DNA from: Adiantum capillus-veneris
Lineage: Eukaryota > Streptophyta > Polypodiopsida > Polypodiales > Pteridaceae
DNA length: 64,000 nt
Reading direction: 5' to 3'
NCBI GenBank assembly: GCA_014529385.2
Contig: CM043948.1
Location: 75,350,791 to 75,414,790 of the forward strand
Part shown: piece after piece, positions 1 through 13,327 of the stretch
Numbering within the stretch: position 1 is the stretch's first letter
How the letters are laid out: each line of letters starts with the position of its first letter
Position numbers and translations under genes: made by a program
The notes under the pieces: model-generated
The model's database searches: none
The model's input: the letters and a program-made list of their open reading frames with translations, nothing else
What the model was told of the DNA's origin: nothing

Positions 1-1757
1 CAACAGTTGGGAGCTGGCTTGTACATTGTGGTCTCTCGGACACATGTGCAGCTTGTGACCATCTTGTGGAGAGTCAGTGCCACTATCTTTGGGACTGTTC
101 TTTGGCACAATAGGTGTGGCTTTGTGTTCTCCAGGTCTTTCCACTGCTCGGAAATACACTTGGGGGGCAGCTGCTTGGTCCACTCTCACGGGCCCAACAC
201 TTCAGTTTGAGCTATCTTCCACCAACAAGATGATAGTGATGCAGGGGGTTGACATACACTCTAGCCTACCATAGATCTTACTCCACAAGAGTGGTGCAGT
301 GAGAGAGAGGAGTGTTGGGAGCTCATCACTGGCTTGACACTCTGGTTCATCTGGCGGGCCCGCTGATTCCGCATCTTTAAGGTTCGCCCTGTACCACCAA
401 CAGAGACTATTCATGATCTTTGGCTAGAGCTGATCCATACTCTTAGGGGACAGTTCAAGAGACTCCAGGGCGGCTCCGACCGCATGCGGGAGGGAGCGCA
501 GAGAGGATTTCCTATGACTCTGGCACCCTGGGCCTTTCTTCACCATGGTTCAGGGTGTGCTCAGATGGCACTACTACCCACCTGTGTGGCTCTTCCTTCC
601 TCCCATCTCTTGATTTAGCCTCATTGTACATATGTTGTTTTCTCATTAGGAGAGTCTCCCCACCATGATTGTTGTAGCCCTCTCTTGTAGAGGTGGTTGT
701 AGCCCTATGGGCAGTTTCATTAACTAATAGAAGGATCTTTTTCTCGAAAAAAAAAGAAGGATCCCAACTTCTCTTGTCTTTGAATTCAAATGTTGCTCTA
801 CCAGACTTTGCAGGCAAACATCTACTGCTAATACTTCATTTTTTTTCTTAGATGTAATAAAAACATCAAAATTCTATTTCAAATGTGAAAAAATTTAATG
901 GAAAAATTGTACATACTCATTTTTTAAAACCTTTATCAAGTAATTTTTTGAATTGTGTGGTTCAAGTTGTGAATAAAGTATATAGATTAATACGCCAAAA
1001 CACACACATAGGCACAAGGGCATAAATTGACTTGTCAATTTATGACCAAGAGATTGATAAAGATACATAAATATTAGCATATTAGGTATTTGACCTAGTT
1101 TTCTAATAGGGATACATACACACAGTCATAATATCCTCGGATTGACTGGTTTAAAGGTTGTCTGTATTACCATCTTATTTTTTCCTTCACTTTTTGCCAG
1201 ATAACTCACCACTACAAATACACTACCCAAATACGGATCAATAAAAACTTAGAATGGCTCGTGACAAATTGTACATACATACCCTTAAGCGTTCTTTGTT
1301 GTACCCTAAAAATAGATATAGACCCTACAAATTAAAACTTTTGGTTGTATTTCCCACTTTTGCTCTAACTTATGTTGATCTCTCTATTTTTAGAATGAGA
1401 GAAGGAGATAGCTTGAGCTCTTGCAAGCGCACACGCGTGCCACACACACACACATTTAAACATGACAGTTTTCTTGTTCGGAATCCCTATCATGTAATTT
1501 TATTATGATTTCCCTTGACAAGGTTTGGCAGGCCATACCCATTTTTGTTCTTTATTCCATGTTCAGACTTTTCGTCGGTGGCTCTTGACAAATGTCTTTC
1601 TCGTTTCTACTCATCTTGCCACATTGTCCGACTGTAGGGATCACATGTATTTTGTTTGTCCTAAACGGGCTCATGGCACCTCTTAAATTTCATATAAAGC
1701 ATGATATACTTGTACAAATACACATGTTGTTGTGAACCTGCACTAAACTAATTACAT

Positions 1758-1758
<1 letters not shown>
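1..1758. other. Gene-free sequence at left edge
   Basis: I recognise no coding region here. Open frames are short and lack protein-family motifs. Composition shifts from mixed (1-830) to AT-rich (830-1,740). A short A-run near 748 is the only simple sequence of note. This could be old repeat or intergenic DNA. Confidence 0.5.

Positions 1759-1801
<43 letters not shown>
1759..1801. repeat. (CA)n microsatellite
   Basis: An uninterrupted CA dinucleotide run of about 43 bp follows the word ATTACATGTA. It is one of several CA tracts in the left half of the window. Confidence 0.95.
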
Positions 1802-2978
<1,177 letters not shown>

Positions 2979-4129
2979 GGGAGTCCACCTTAAGATTGAA
3001 AACACCTCATAGGATAATTAGGTTTGGACCCTTGATACGTGCTTGCACTGTTGTCTTGATAAGCTTGGTTGAGTATGAACCACTAAAAGGCTTGGCTCAG
3101 TGGAGCAGTCCCTTAAGGATTTAACTCATTGAAATTAAGTGATGGGTATCCTTCCCATTTTTTCTCCTGGAATAAATTGGTGCATGGGTAAGGCACTCAA
3201 AAGACCCGATGACACAAATTCTTTTCCCCTATTTCACTCGAGGGGTTTCATGAAGAAAACCTCCCTTGCTGGTATAATGAGGACTGATGATTGGGCGGCT
3301 CGACGCGGCAAGTAGTATATCACTGATAGAATCCTCTTTCCCTCCTGACGGGATGTCTTGCCATGATGAACATACAAGGTTTGGCCTTACCTATCATGTT
3401 TCAATACAACCACAGTAGCTGTTGTGCCTTGTGCTGCTCCTTAACAATCGACTACTCATATATAAAGGTGAGGGGCTCTTCTCCCCTCACTTAGACTTGG
3501 GTTCTTTTTGTCTTTTGCTTTTTTGCAAAACAAAGAAGGTAATTTTGGTCTAGTTCATGAGCATTGGTTTTGCTATGATATCCTTTGCGTGGCTATGAAA
3601 CTCCCCGGGTACTATGGAGGGTATTTTGGAATGCTTCTGCACCACAGGTTCTAAAACTTCACTCAAATTTCAGCTTCTAGAAAAGTTCTAGTGTTGTGCC
3701 GCGCTAGTTTTATAAGGCCCTTGATTGGATGATGGCTTAATTTTTTTTTTGCCATGATTGATCTGTAGTATGTTGTTGTTTCCTTGATACTCTTATAAAC
3801 TATGGAATGAGGTGGAGTTCAAGAACACTTCCTTGGGCTAGAGGTTTTACTTCTTTCTCGATTGAACAAAAGGGCTCTATTGCAAAACACACAATATCAT
3901 TATGTCACATATTTAATTTTGTAATGGTTTTTTTTAAAAACCTGGCTTTTTGTTGAAGCAACAATTCACTGGGATTAACTCTTTAGCTGAGGACTATGGT
4001 CTAACTTTTATTCACACATCAATGAAGGGCTTGTTTTTCTTTTTACCTGTTTACTGATTACTGGATTACTAATTAGCTTTTTGGATCTTGGAAGTCTGGC
4101 TTAAATCTAGTCTTTTTAAACCATATTTA
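2979..4129. other. Gene-free region with a TATA-like promoter motif
   Basis: No gene is recognisable. At 3,455-3,466 the sequence CATATATAAAGG resembles a TATA box and is followed by a pyrimidine-rich stretch that would suit a transcription start. A possible splice donor (AAG|GTAATT) follows near 3,538. The arrangement loosely recalls the start of the spliced gene at 35.5 kb, but I could not align the two. Confidence 0.35.
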
Positions 4130-5780
4130 TACAAACATATTCTATTACATTTGGTTCTTGGATGTGGTGTTGCCATAAATTATGTGAAAGCCTTATACAT
4201 ACAAATTTTGGTGTTGATACTTTAAAACCTGGTATCTAGCATAGCCTAAGATTCTGACCGACATAAGTATGATCCAGATTTGATACTGATATCTCTGTAA
4301 AACCTTATAGGATCTTTTGAATTGAGGTGGGTGAAATACTGGACACTGGTTTTAATTATGGAGGGTTATGTGGTGGCTCATATTCCTTTGGAGAGTTACA
4401 TGGGGTTTTTTTGAAATGGGTTTTTGGAAAACTTTCTTACCTCTGTTTTTGCTGTGGTGATTTTCCTCTTCATATATAAACTCTGATCTATTGCTCCTGC
4501 TCTTGTTCACTTTTGGTAATATGATTTTTCTTTCAAAAAACTTCTTTAGCACTGAGGAGTTGTGATTTTATTGGAAATTTCTGAGAAAAATTATTTTATG
4601 ATCTAGGCTGCTCTACTCACCTGGTCTCCGTGGTTTATCATGATTAAAATATTAACTAACACTGGTCTTTTATAACTGAACTCTAACCCTATTTTATGCT
4701 AAAAACCTTTTTGAGAAAAAAGTTGATATACTTGGTAGGACCTTGTGCTTATGATTGGTTATTGGATGATACACTTGGCAATCACTTGGCTCTTAAACTT
4801 TGTATTACAACTTCTGGTTCTTACCTTGGAACTTTGATTCCAAAAAAAGGGGGAGGCTTTCTGGTCGCTAAAGGAAAAGAGAAAATATATTTTGCTACTG
4901 ACATATGCTGGCATTATCAACTACTGCATTAGGACTTAAACCGCATACTCACTGATGACTTGAGCACAAAATTGGGTTTTTTCTCTAACTTGTATTCACA
5001 CATTGATGATGTGCTTGTTTGCTTTGATTTACCTACAGCCTGTGGGCTGATTACTGGTTGGCTTTTTGGTCTTAGATATCTGGATTTGATCTGATCTTTT
5101 TTTGTAAACCATTTTTATACATAAAATATTCTACTACATCTGGCTCTTGAGGGTACTTCCATGAAATATATGTAAACTTTATACATACATACTCTAGTTT
5201 TTGATACTTTATTGCAAATTGGCATAGATTTTGCTCGACACTGATCTGGTTTTTTTGGTACTTTACTACCTAAATGTGTTATAGTATTGTGATATGGACG
5301 AGGCTGTTTTGACTTACAAAAAATCTGACCTTGATTGGATGTATGACTTAGATTTGGTTTTGTTAACCATATTGATATTCCACTACATCTAGTTCTTGGT
5401 GGTGATGCTGCCATAAAATATATGAAAACCTTATACATATTCTGGTTTTGATACTTCACTAAGAATTGGCATAAATTTTGACCAACATATGGGTACATAT
5501 CTGGTTTTTTCGTGCTTCACTACCTAAGTACGTTATGGTATTATGGGGGGAGACTAGTTGCTTCTACTTACAATAAATTTGACCTTCAGCTTGTTCTTGG
5601 ATGTTTGGCTTAGATCTGGTTCTCTTTTTTTCATATATACACATTCCACTACATCTAGTTCTTGGTGGTGGTACTTCCATGAAAACCTTATATATACATA
5701 TTCTAGTTTTTTATGCTTTACTACTTGAGATTTGGCATAAACTAAGATTCTGACCGAGACGTGTATAGTGGTGTAACATG
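4130..5780 (+). repeat. Degenerate tandem repeat, ~250-270 bp period
   Basis: Similar words recur in order: 'ctactacatctggttcttgg', then 'ccatgaaatatatg', then 'ttatacatac', then 'tctggttttgatac', then 'aattggcataaattttgacc'. The first anchor lies at about 4,143, 5,131, 5,382 and 5,650, so the last three units are spaced about 250 and 268 bp. The unit at 4.1 kb is more remote. Identity between units is moderate and the array has clearly decayed. No protein-coding signal is visible. Confidence 0.65.
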
Positions 5781-7671
5781 GGGAAGCCGGTGGCCTTGAC
5801 TTGCTAAACTGTTGTTGAGTCAAGTGATCGTCTACAACACATTTTTCTCATTTTTCCCGGTCTCTGGATATGGCTAGTCATTTCTCTTAACTTGATCCTA
5901 CTCTCATACAATGGCTATATCTAGGAATGGTTTGAGGTGGCCTACTTTATGGCAAGCTCTGGCTGTGGCTAAATACTTCTTTGACCTTGGCTGTCACTTC
6001 CCTGGGCTGGTAGTTCAGCTCTTATTCAAAAGGAGATCCTTTATAATATCTGGTGTAATGATGATGAGTGTGCATACCTGTTGCAAAGTATTAGAATACT
6101 GGTCTTTTATTCCTGGTCTTTGGATATGACTAAACGTATTTTTTTGGAATAGACTCTACTCTCATAAATTGGCTATTTCTGGGATTGGTTTGAGGTGGCC
6201 TGCTTTTTGGCTGGCTCTGGCTCTAGCCCTGGCTGTTACTTCTCTGGCTCTGGCTAGTTCTTCTCTATCTCTGGCTGGTACTTCTCTGGCTCTGGCTGAT
6301 ACTTATTTGGGTTGATAGTTCAATTAATTTCAAAGGGAATTCTTTAAGGAATATGGTTTAGTGCTGATGATGTGCATAACCTATTGCAGACTATTGGATG
6401 ACTCAGTAACTTTTGGTTCTTGATATTTGGCCTAAAATTTGGTTGAGCGATAGTCCTAGTTGATTGTGTCTTTGAAGGGCTCGACCTCGGAGCATAGTTT
6501 AAGATGAAGTTACATAACTTAGCATTGCATGCAAGTTTTTTCCATACTTTTTTAAGCTAAAGAAGCACATACAATGATATGGATTAGTCCACATTTTTAC
6601 AGTAAATGGTTATTATAAAAAAGTAGTTAAAACATATGGAGTGACTCTAGTAGGAATATGATGTTAAAACATCCTTGAGACTTTAATATACAGAACAATA
6701 TCTAGTCTAATAATTTTTAAGTTTGACATGGATAACAACTGATAGATTCTTTGAAGCCTACCATACATAGCCAAGTCTAACATATCTGTTGTCTTGACTA
6801 TATGGATGCATGTGAGAATTCTATCTTGGCTTAAAAAGGTTTAGCTTGCTGCCATCTGACTTTGAAAACACTTGATGATTCAACAGGGATAGTTCTAATA
6901 CCTTTTTATAAACTCATTTGGAATGATACTTCATTCTTATTATGCTGTACAGTTATGAATCAAAGACTGAGTGGTTTCTGTACTAATCTTTGCGTGGTCA
7001 TCTTTAGCTAGTTGTCTTTGAATGTCATGTTCCTTGGTGTGTATTTATTAAAAGTAAAACAGCTACACACACCCCTAAACACCAGACCCTCCCACGCAAC
7101 TGGGTGGACTGGGACACTGGCTTTGGATATTTCTTATCTATAGGCTTTGAGTGACCCACTGTCTATAATTCCTTGACAGGTTGACAGTGATAGGTTTACA
7201 GGTGTTAGGTGGTCTCTCCTAGACTATAAACTGGATTCCTACTCACAACTATTGTAGTCTTTTGGCTCAATCGGTTTTAAGTAGCATGTTAATCCAATTC
7301 TACTCACCCATGCTTAAGTAAATTGTATTTTAATAATTACAAGAACATGCTACCAATTATACATATGAAGACTTTTTGGGATCAGGAGAAAAAGCATGGC
7401 AAATATCGTCTAAAGACTACTCAATGACAACAATAGTTTTTTCAAACTGGCTGACAAAGCCTTAAAACTCCTACACGAGTAATGTATTCCTTGAAGACGA
7501 TATCAGATATTGTATTAGTACAAATAATCGTACCCTCTTCAGGGACACTCCAACTTGGCACTTCTTTGCTAAAGAATTTTGTTGAACTCATCTTTTTGAT
7601 GAGGCAGTAGACCCATACACAATGGGCATATTGCCGAAACCCATTGTGTATGGAACATGGGATAGGGTGGG
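5781..7671. other. Gene-free region with CTGGCT-rich simple sequence
   Basis: No coding region is recognisable. Around 6,205-6,303 the words CTGGCT and TCTCTGGCTCTGGCT recur many times as a short imperfect tandem. From 6,725 (GACATGGATAACAAC) starts one of three copies of a dispersed motif also seen at 17,287 and 37,372. Confidence 0.5.
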
Positions 7672-7696
7672 CACACACACACACACACACACACAC
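7672..7696. repeat. (CA)n microsatellite
   Basis: A short CA run of about 25 bp lies directly against the left end of the second copy of the 455-bp direct repeat. Confidence 0.9.
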
Positions 7697-8152
7697 TTGG
7701 TAACATCATGTGACCATGATAGCATCTAGAGGGGTTCTGATTGTGCTCTGAACCACTGTATCTGGCTAGAAACTGTGACATCCAACTATATGCACTCAAT
7801 TTAAACTTGAGTTGTTGCCTTATGGGGTTTACCTTATGCTTTACTGTACAACTCCCATAATGATAACTCCTAACTTTTGCTATGTAATATACAATGGCTA
7901 AGAGGACCTATCCACCATAAATAATTATATATCTTTTACCCCACACTTTTTTGGCTACCTTATGGCATCTGACCACGTTAGCTAATTCTAGATACACTCG
8001 CAATTGAACTCAACCTACTAGAAGCGCTAATTGAATTTTTTCTACAGCTAATGCTTTACCTAACTTAACACACATTTTTTGGTAGTTGGCTAAAGCTAGG
8101 AGACTACTGCTGCATGAGTACTTGTGATTACAAGTGGCTTATTCGGAGCATA
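7695..8152 (+). repeat. 455-bp direct repeat, copy 2
   Basis: This is the second copy of the sequence at 2,526-2,978, same orientation, about 5.2 kb downstream. It carries a small extra insert near 7,990 (ATACACTCG) and lacks a few bases near 7,957. Similarity ends on the right at GGAGCATA. Confidence 0.88.
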
Positions 8153-8870
8153 TTGTCTTTTAGTAATTTGAGAATCTTACCCATCTTTTTGGAATAACAG
8201 GGATGCTAACATAGTAGTAAGCAACGACATGCTTGTTATGAGGGTATGGAACATTGTGGTGACTCTACAAGACTTTAGGGTCTGAAAGAGAATTGTGTAA
8301 CATTCGAACTGGTTTTCTGATACACCTTCTAGGTCCTATAATGCATTTGGATAATGTCCTAATGTTATTTTTTGAAAAATAGTCAGATGCACAAGCAAAT
8401 TGCTTGCATAATTCATGCTCAACTGAAAGTTAATGAAAATGGTTTTTTATCTACATTCATTCATAGAACGATCTAAGAAGTCTCAGCGGAAATTTAAGAA
8501 AAAAGGTTTTTTTACTCATTTGGATCTATATTCAGTCGTAGGAGGCATATTCCTATTACTAGTATATATTCCCTCTGGGACAGAAATGGTACAGGATAAT
8601 GATAAAGTTTGCATATTTGTACTTTTAGATGCACTCTTTGATGCACTTTCTGGGTCCTATTAATGCTACCTCTCTTTGGTTTTAATAATAATTGTAGGCT
8701 ACAAAATGTTATTACCTGGTTCAAAACTTCTTATTACCACATGGTTTTTTTGCAGTTGATGCTGGCCTTTTTACAAATATTTCTCCTTGTTGAATAGATG
8801 CATAACGTTTGAAATTAGTGTTAATGATTTACTTTGAAAATACTCCAATGTTTTAAAATAGAGCCTTAAT

Positions 8871-8908
8871 CCTCACGTGAGGGTCTCGGATGAGACCCTC
8901 ACATGAGG
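8871..8908. repeat. 17-bp inverted repeat with 4-nt loop
   Basis: Left arm CCTCACGTGAGGGTCTC (8,871-8,887) and right arm GAGACCCTCACATGAGG (8,892-8,908) pair over 17 positions with one mismatch around a GGAT loop. The left arm contains a G-box core, CACGTG. A shorter related word (ATCGGATGAGAT) follows directly. Confidence 0.85.
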
Positions 8909-9399
8909 ATATCGGATGAGATGGCATTGGAATGGACTTTTGAAAATTGATTCAAATTACAAAGGAGATGCTGTTCGATTTTTTCTAGAATTAAATGATG
9001 AAAACATTATCGTAAATCAATGGATCATTCTTTAAACTTAATATTTGATCTATGTTATGTTGTTAGTTTTTGTTGTAATTTTTGAAACCAATAACAAGGG
9101 GAGGGAGTCGTTGACACCTATTGTCCCAAGTAATGCCAGTTCTGACATGCTTGTGTTTCTTGGATGGTGACATGTAAGAGATTATTTTCTAGGGATTACA
9201 ACGACAACAACAACAATAACAAAAGATCATCCAGTGCTCGGTTATTTTTATTACTTATAGATAACCCTTGTATATGATTCTTTGATAATAACATGTAACA
9301 CATTATATGTCAGTATCAATGTCAAATTTAATCCTAACTTTATCTACTTGTTATCTAATCTATACATAAGGTTTGGTTAGTTACACTTTGACTGGTCTC

Positions 9400-9404
9400 T
9401 AGTC
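9400..9404. repeat. Target-site duplication TAGTC, left copy (copia)
   Basis: The five bases TAGTC directly before the left LTR are repeated directly after the right LTR (14,760-14,764). This fixes both ends of the element. Confidence 0.92.
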
Positions 9405-9488
9405 TGTTAGGAAATAAGACGTAGCTAAATAGATAATTGAGTAGATTACTTAATGGAGAGAGACAAATTTATATACACGAGATTATAG

Positions 9489-9525
<37 letters not shown>

Positions 9526-10165
9526 CACGATATACGTGGTTCACCCAATGTGGGCTACGTCCACGGGAAAGCAGCCACTCAATGGCTTTAGTACTTCAAA
9601 ACAAGAAGTAGTTTACAAAGGGATTATACCCTTAATGGAGCTCCCGCCTTGCTTCACTCTCACCACCTCACACTCACCTTGTTGCATCAACTTCACACTA
9701 TGAAATGTGTGTAGAAATGGCCTCCTTTTATAGGCCAAAAGGGCTGCCCTCTCTTATGAGAGACAGCCATGTGTAGCCGCCCTTGTGCGAATAAGTCCAA
9801 ATCGGACCCTCCAATCCGCCCATGTGCGGCCGCCCTTGAGAAGACAAGTCTGCTTTTGAATTCGGCCACCGGCGACCGGCCACTGGCCATTGACTTCCGA
9901 CCACCGGCCACTGGCCAACCGACCGGTTGTTTTCCGACCACTTTCCGGCCGCCGTCCGGCCATAATATTCCGGCGAAAAAAAAGTCTCAGGGGGCTCCGC
10001 CCCCGAGGCCTTTAAAGTTGCCCCTGATTCTTGTCCGTGAAAATTTTGGTTTCCGGTGAGTGATTTTCCTTCACGTACGATGGCTTCTTCTCATAATGGG
10101 GGCTTTACAAATGTGCACTTTTACCACAGAAAATTACAAGGGTAAGTCAGGCTCCATACTTAACA
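9405..10165 (-). repeat. Copia 3' LTR (left)
   Basis: 761 bp, TG...CA ends. It differs from the right LTR by a longer GA microsatellite (about 9,493-9,522), lacks the extra AATATTTCGGC-type insert, and has a few point differences. A minus-strand TATA box (TATAAAAG) lies at 9,725-9,732. Confidence 0.95.
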
Positions 10166-10185
10166 ATCTCCCACTTGGAGACTGA
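10166..10185 (-). other. Copia polypurine tract
   Basis: Read on the minus strand, the bases just before the 3' LTR are CTCCAAGTGGGAGAT, the usual form of a copia polypurine tract that primes plus-strand DNA synthesis. Confidence 0.8.
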
Positions 10186-10225
10186 TCTCCAAACCAAACC
10201 TGTGACTGCTTTCCATTCTGGCTTC

Positions 10226-12838
10226 TTATCCTTGAATGCTGATTGAAGATGAGAAAAAGCTCAACTTCTCCTTGTTGACTACCTTTGTAAACATGTCTGC
10301 AGGATTTTCACTTGTACGCACCTTTCCTAGATTTAGTTGTCCCTCTTCCAAAAGAGTGCGTATGAAGTGATATCTCACCTCAATGTGCTTTGTCCTTGAA
10401 TGAAAGGCTGAGTTCTTCGCAAGATGGATAGCGCTTTGGCTATCACTGTACAAGACACAATTGTCTTGTTTGAATCCAAGCTCTTCTAAGAATCTGTGAA
10501 GCCACAGAATTTCTTTGCTTGCCTCCATCATTGCTACATACTCTGCTTCCGTGGTAGAAAGTGAAACCACTTTCTGCAGCTTTGAAGCCCAGCTTACTGT
10601 TGTGCCTCCAACCGTGAACACATAGCCAGTAGTGCTCCTTCGAGTATCTTTGTCACCTGCCATATCTGCATCAGCATACCCTTTTAGAAAAATATCAGTT
10701 CCTCCAAAATACAAAGCATTTGTTGTTGTCCCTTTTAGATACCTAAGTATCCACTTCACAGCTTGCCAATGCTCTTTACCTGGGTTGTCCATGAACCTAC
10801 TCACAACTCCCACTGCATGTGCAATGTCTGGCTTTATTGTCTTCTTCGTCCTGTCCCTTGATATTTTCATACCAAGTATCCTCTTTGCAGCACCTAAATC
10901 TTTCATTGAAAAAGATTTGGACAGCTCCTCTTTTAGGTCTTTGATGTCCTGCATGTTATCACTTGCAATCAAGATGTCATCAACATACAACATTAGGATG
11001 ATGAATTTCCCATCTCCCAAATTCTCCGTGTAGACGCAGTGATCCGAGTTGCATCTTGTGAATCCATGATCCAACATCCATCGATCAAACTTCAAGTACC
11101 ATTGTCTTGATGCTTGCTTTAAACCATACAAGCTCTTCTTTAATGTGCAAACCATTTTCTCCTTACCTTTTACTTCATACCCCTTTGGTTGAAGCATGTA
11201 GATTTCCTCCTCTAAGTCACCGTGAGGGAATGCCGTATTTACATCCATTTTCTCGAGATTTAGATCATGAGCAGCCACAAGGCTTAAGAAAAGCCTAATT
11301 GAGTTCATTTTTACAACATGAGAAAATATTTCATTGAAGTCAATACCTTTCTTTTGAGAAAAACCTTTTACCACAAGCCTAGACTTGTACCTTGTCTTTC
11401 CACCTTCTTCTTCCTTTAGCTTGTACACCCATTTGTTTTGAAGTGCCCGCTTACCTTTAGGCAACTCAACCAACTCCCATGTTTGGTTGCGATGTAGTGA
11501 GTCCATCTCCACTTGCATGCTCTTCATCCATTCTTCTTTGGATTCATGTTGCATAGCTTCTTCATATGATTCCGGCTCTCCAGAATCTGAGATCAAGAGA
11601 TGGTTGAAGGAAGGAACAAACCTTTCTGGAGGTCTACTTGCTCTTGTAGATCTTCGGGGAATAGGTTGAGGCTCCTTATTTGGTTGACGTTGTTGCACAT
11701 TGTCACCGTTTGCAGTCCTTGAGTCTTCACCGTCCTCAAGCTCCATGTACTCATCACCTGTTTCTTTTGTTTGTTTTCTTTCCAAGTAATCTTTGTACAT
11801 ATTTTGTTCGTTAAAAATTACATCCCTACTCCTTAAGATTTTACCATCTTCAGGATTCCATAGGCGATACCCAAAGTCTCCTTCTCCATAGCCAATGAAG
11901 AAACACTTTTTGGACTTTGCATCTAACTTTGATCTTAGGCTTCTATCTATGTGCATGAAAGCCTCACACCCAAACACTTTGAGAAATGCATAATTCACCG
12001 GTTTACCTGTCCATGCCTCTTCTGGAACTCCCCCATCCAATGCCGTTGAGGGTGAACGATTGATTAAGTACACAGACGTACTTACAGCTTCCGCCCAAAG
12101 CTCAAGCGGTAGGCCTGCATGTAGCCGCATGCTTCGTTCTCGTTCCATGATTGTCCTGTTCATCCTTTCCAAAATCCCATTTTGTTGAGGTGTCCTTGGG
12201 GTTGTCCTTTGCCTCCGAATGCCATTGCTAGCACAAAAGCTTTCAAAAGCTTGGCTGCAATATTCGCCTCCATTGTCGGATCTGAGGCATTTAACCTTGG
12301 TACCTGTTTCATTCTCCGCAAAGGCTTTCCACCTTTGAAATATGGAAAATACATCGGATTTATTCTTGATGACATAAACCCATGTTTTTCTAGTCGCATC
12401 GTCTATGAATGTTACATAGTACAATGAGCCACCAAGTGATGGTGTACTTACAGGACCCCAAACATCAAAATGAACCAGCTCAAGTTTTTTATTTTTTCTT
12501 TCATTTCCTGATTTTTGAAATTTTACCCTCTTTTGTTTACCATAAACACAATCTTCACAGAACTCTAAGTCCACTTCTTTCAAACCTGGTAGAAGCTTCT
12601 TTGTTTGAAGGATTTGCATTCCTTTGGTACTCGTATGACCAAGTCGGTAGTGCCACACCGCACTGTCAACTTCTGTAGTTGCTGCACAAGCTGAAGGTTG
12701 CGTGCTAACAGTACACAAGTAAAGTGTACCGACTATTTCACCCTTGGCAACCACCGAAGATCCCATTGAGATCTTCCACTGTTTGTTTCCGAATGCAATG
12801 TTGTGACCTTCATCGTCCAATTGTCCTGTAGAGATCAA
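10226..12838 (-). pseudogene. pol: Copia pol: GAG-pre-integrase, integrase, RT, RNase H
   Basis: This is the downstream part of the single copia polyprotein frame (870 codons). In order it shows the GAG-pre-integrase region (WHYRLGH near residue 62), the integrase core with D125, D188 (SDNGGEY) and E224 (35 residues between the last two), a reverse transcriptase with the YVDD active site at residues 618-621 (bases 10,976-10,987), and RNase H with the ADADMAGD and STTEAEY motifs. In Tnt1-like proteins some 65-70 residues separate the LGMKISR motif from the PDIAHAVG motif. Here they are almost adjacent (near 10,831-10,845), so an in-frame deletion removed the segment containing the RT/RNase H connection. 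The apparent start at 12,838 is a TTG codon just after a nonsense codon, not a real start. Confidence 0.95.
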
Positions 12839-12883
12839 ATTTTTGCGAAGAGAAGGAACATGCCTAACATCTTTAAGCTTCCA

Positions 12884-13303
12884 TTAATTTCCGTTAGCAG
12901 TTTTGACAGAAACTGTACCTTTGCCGACAATCTCACAAGCTTCATCATCTCCCAAGTATACATACCCAAAATTACCTTTGATGTAGTCTTGGAAATGTAG
13001 CTTGTGTGGTGTCGCATGGAATGAAGCTCCGGAATCTACTATCCAGGAATTAGACACATTGTCTAATGAGAGAATTAGAGCATATTGCTCTACTTTACCT
13101 GCCACATTGGCCTCCGATGTTGGCTTGTTTTCTTGAGACTCTGTCTCCTGCTTCTTCTTGGACCAGTAATCCTTCTTGACGTGGCCCTTCTTGCCGCAGT
13201 TCCAACATTCAAGAACTGACTTTGTGCGTGACTTGCTCCGCCTTGAGCGATCACGACCCTTTTGGTTTTTGAACCTCTCCTTAAGCCTTCCTCTTGTTTC
13301 CAA
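12884..13303 (-). pseudogene. Copia Gag C-terminus and protease
   Basis: Middle part of the same frame. It carries the nucleocapsid zinc knuckle CWNCGKKGHVKKDY, in which the last zinc ligand is Tyr instead of Cys (CCHC to CCHY), and the aspartic protease active site IVDSGASFHAT. The segment ends at TAA (12,884-12,886). The residues after the stop continue the usual copia sequence (WKLKDVRHVP), so the TAA most likely replaced a CAA glutamine codon. Confidence 0.9.
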
Positions 13304-13327
13304 TGATAGTGCAGCACTTGATGATTC

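Larger units (their letters stand above)
8153..9404. other. Gene-free AT-rich region left of the copia element
   Basis: No gene is recognisable. It holds a strong hairpin (8,871-8,908). The stretch just after it (about 8,918-9,000) resembles 16,738-16,830 (shared words such as 'gatgctgt.cgattttt'), which suggests a low-copy dispersed repeat. The last five bases (TAGTC) are the target-site duplication of the copia element. Confidence 0.5.

Noticed and set aside
1-500. Possible host exon
   Set aside because: Composition is gene-like, but I found no long open frame, splice pair or recognisable protein motif.
10632-11669. Plus-strand frames of 60-130 codons
   Set aside because: They are antisense shadows of the copia pol frame.
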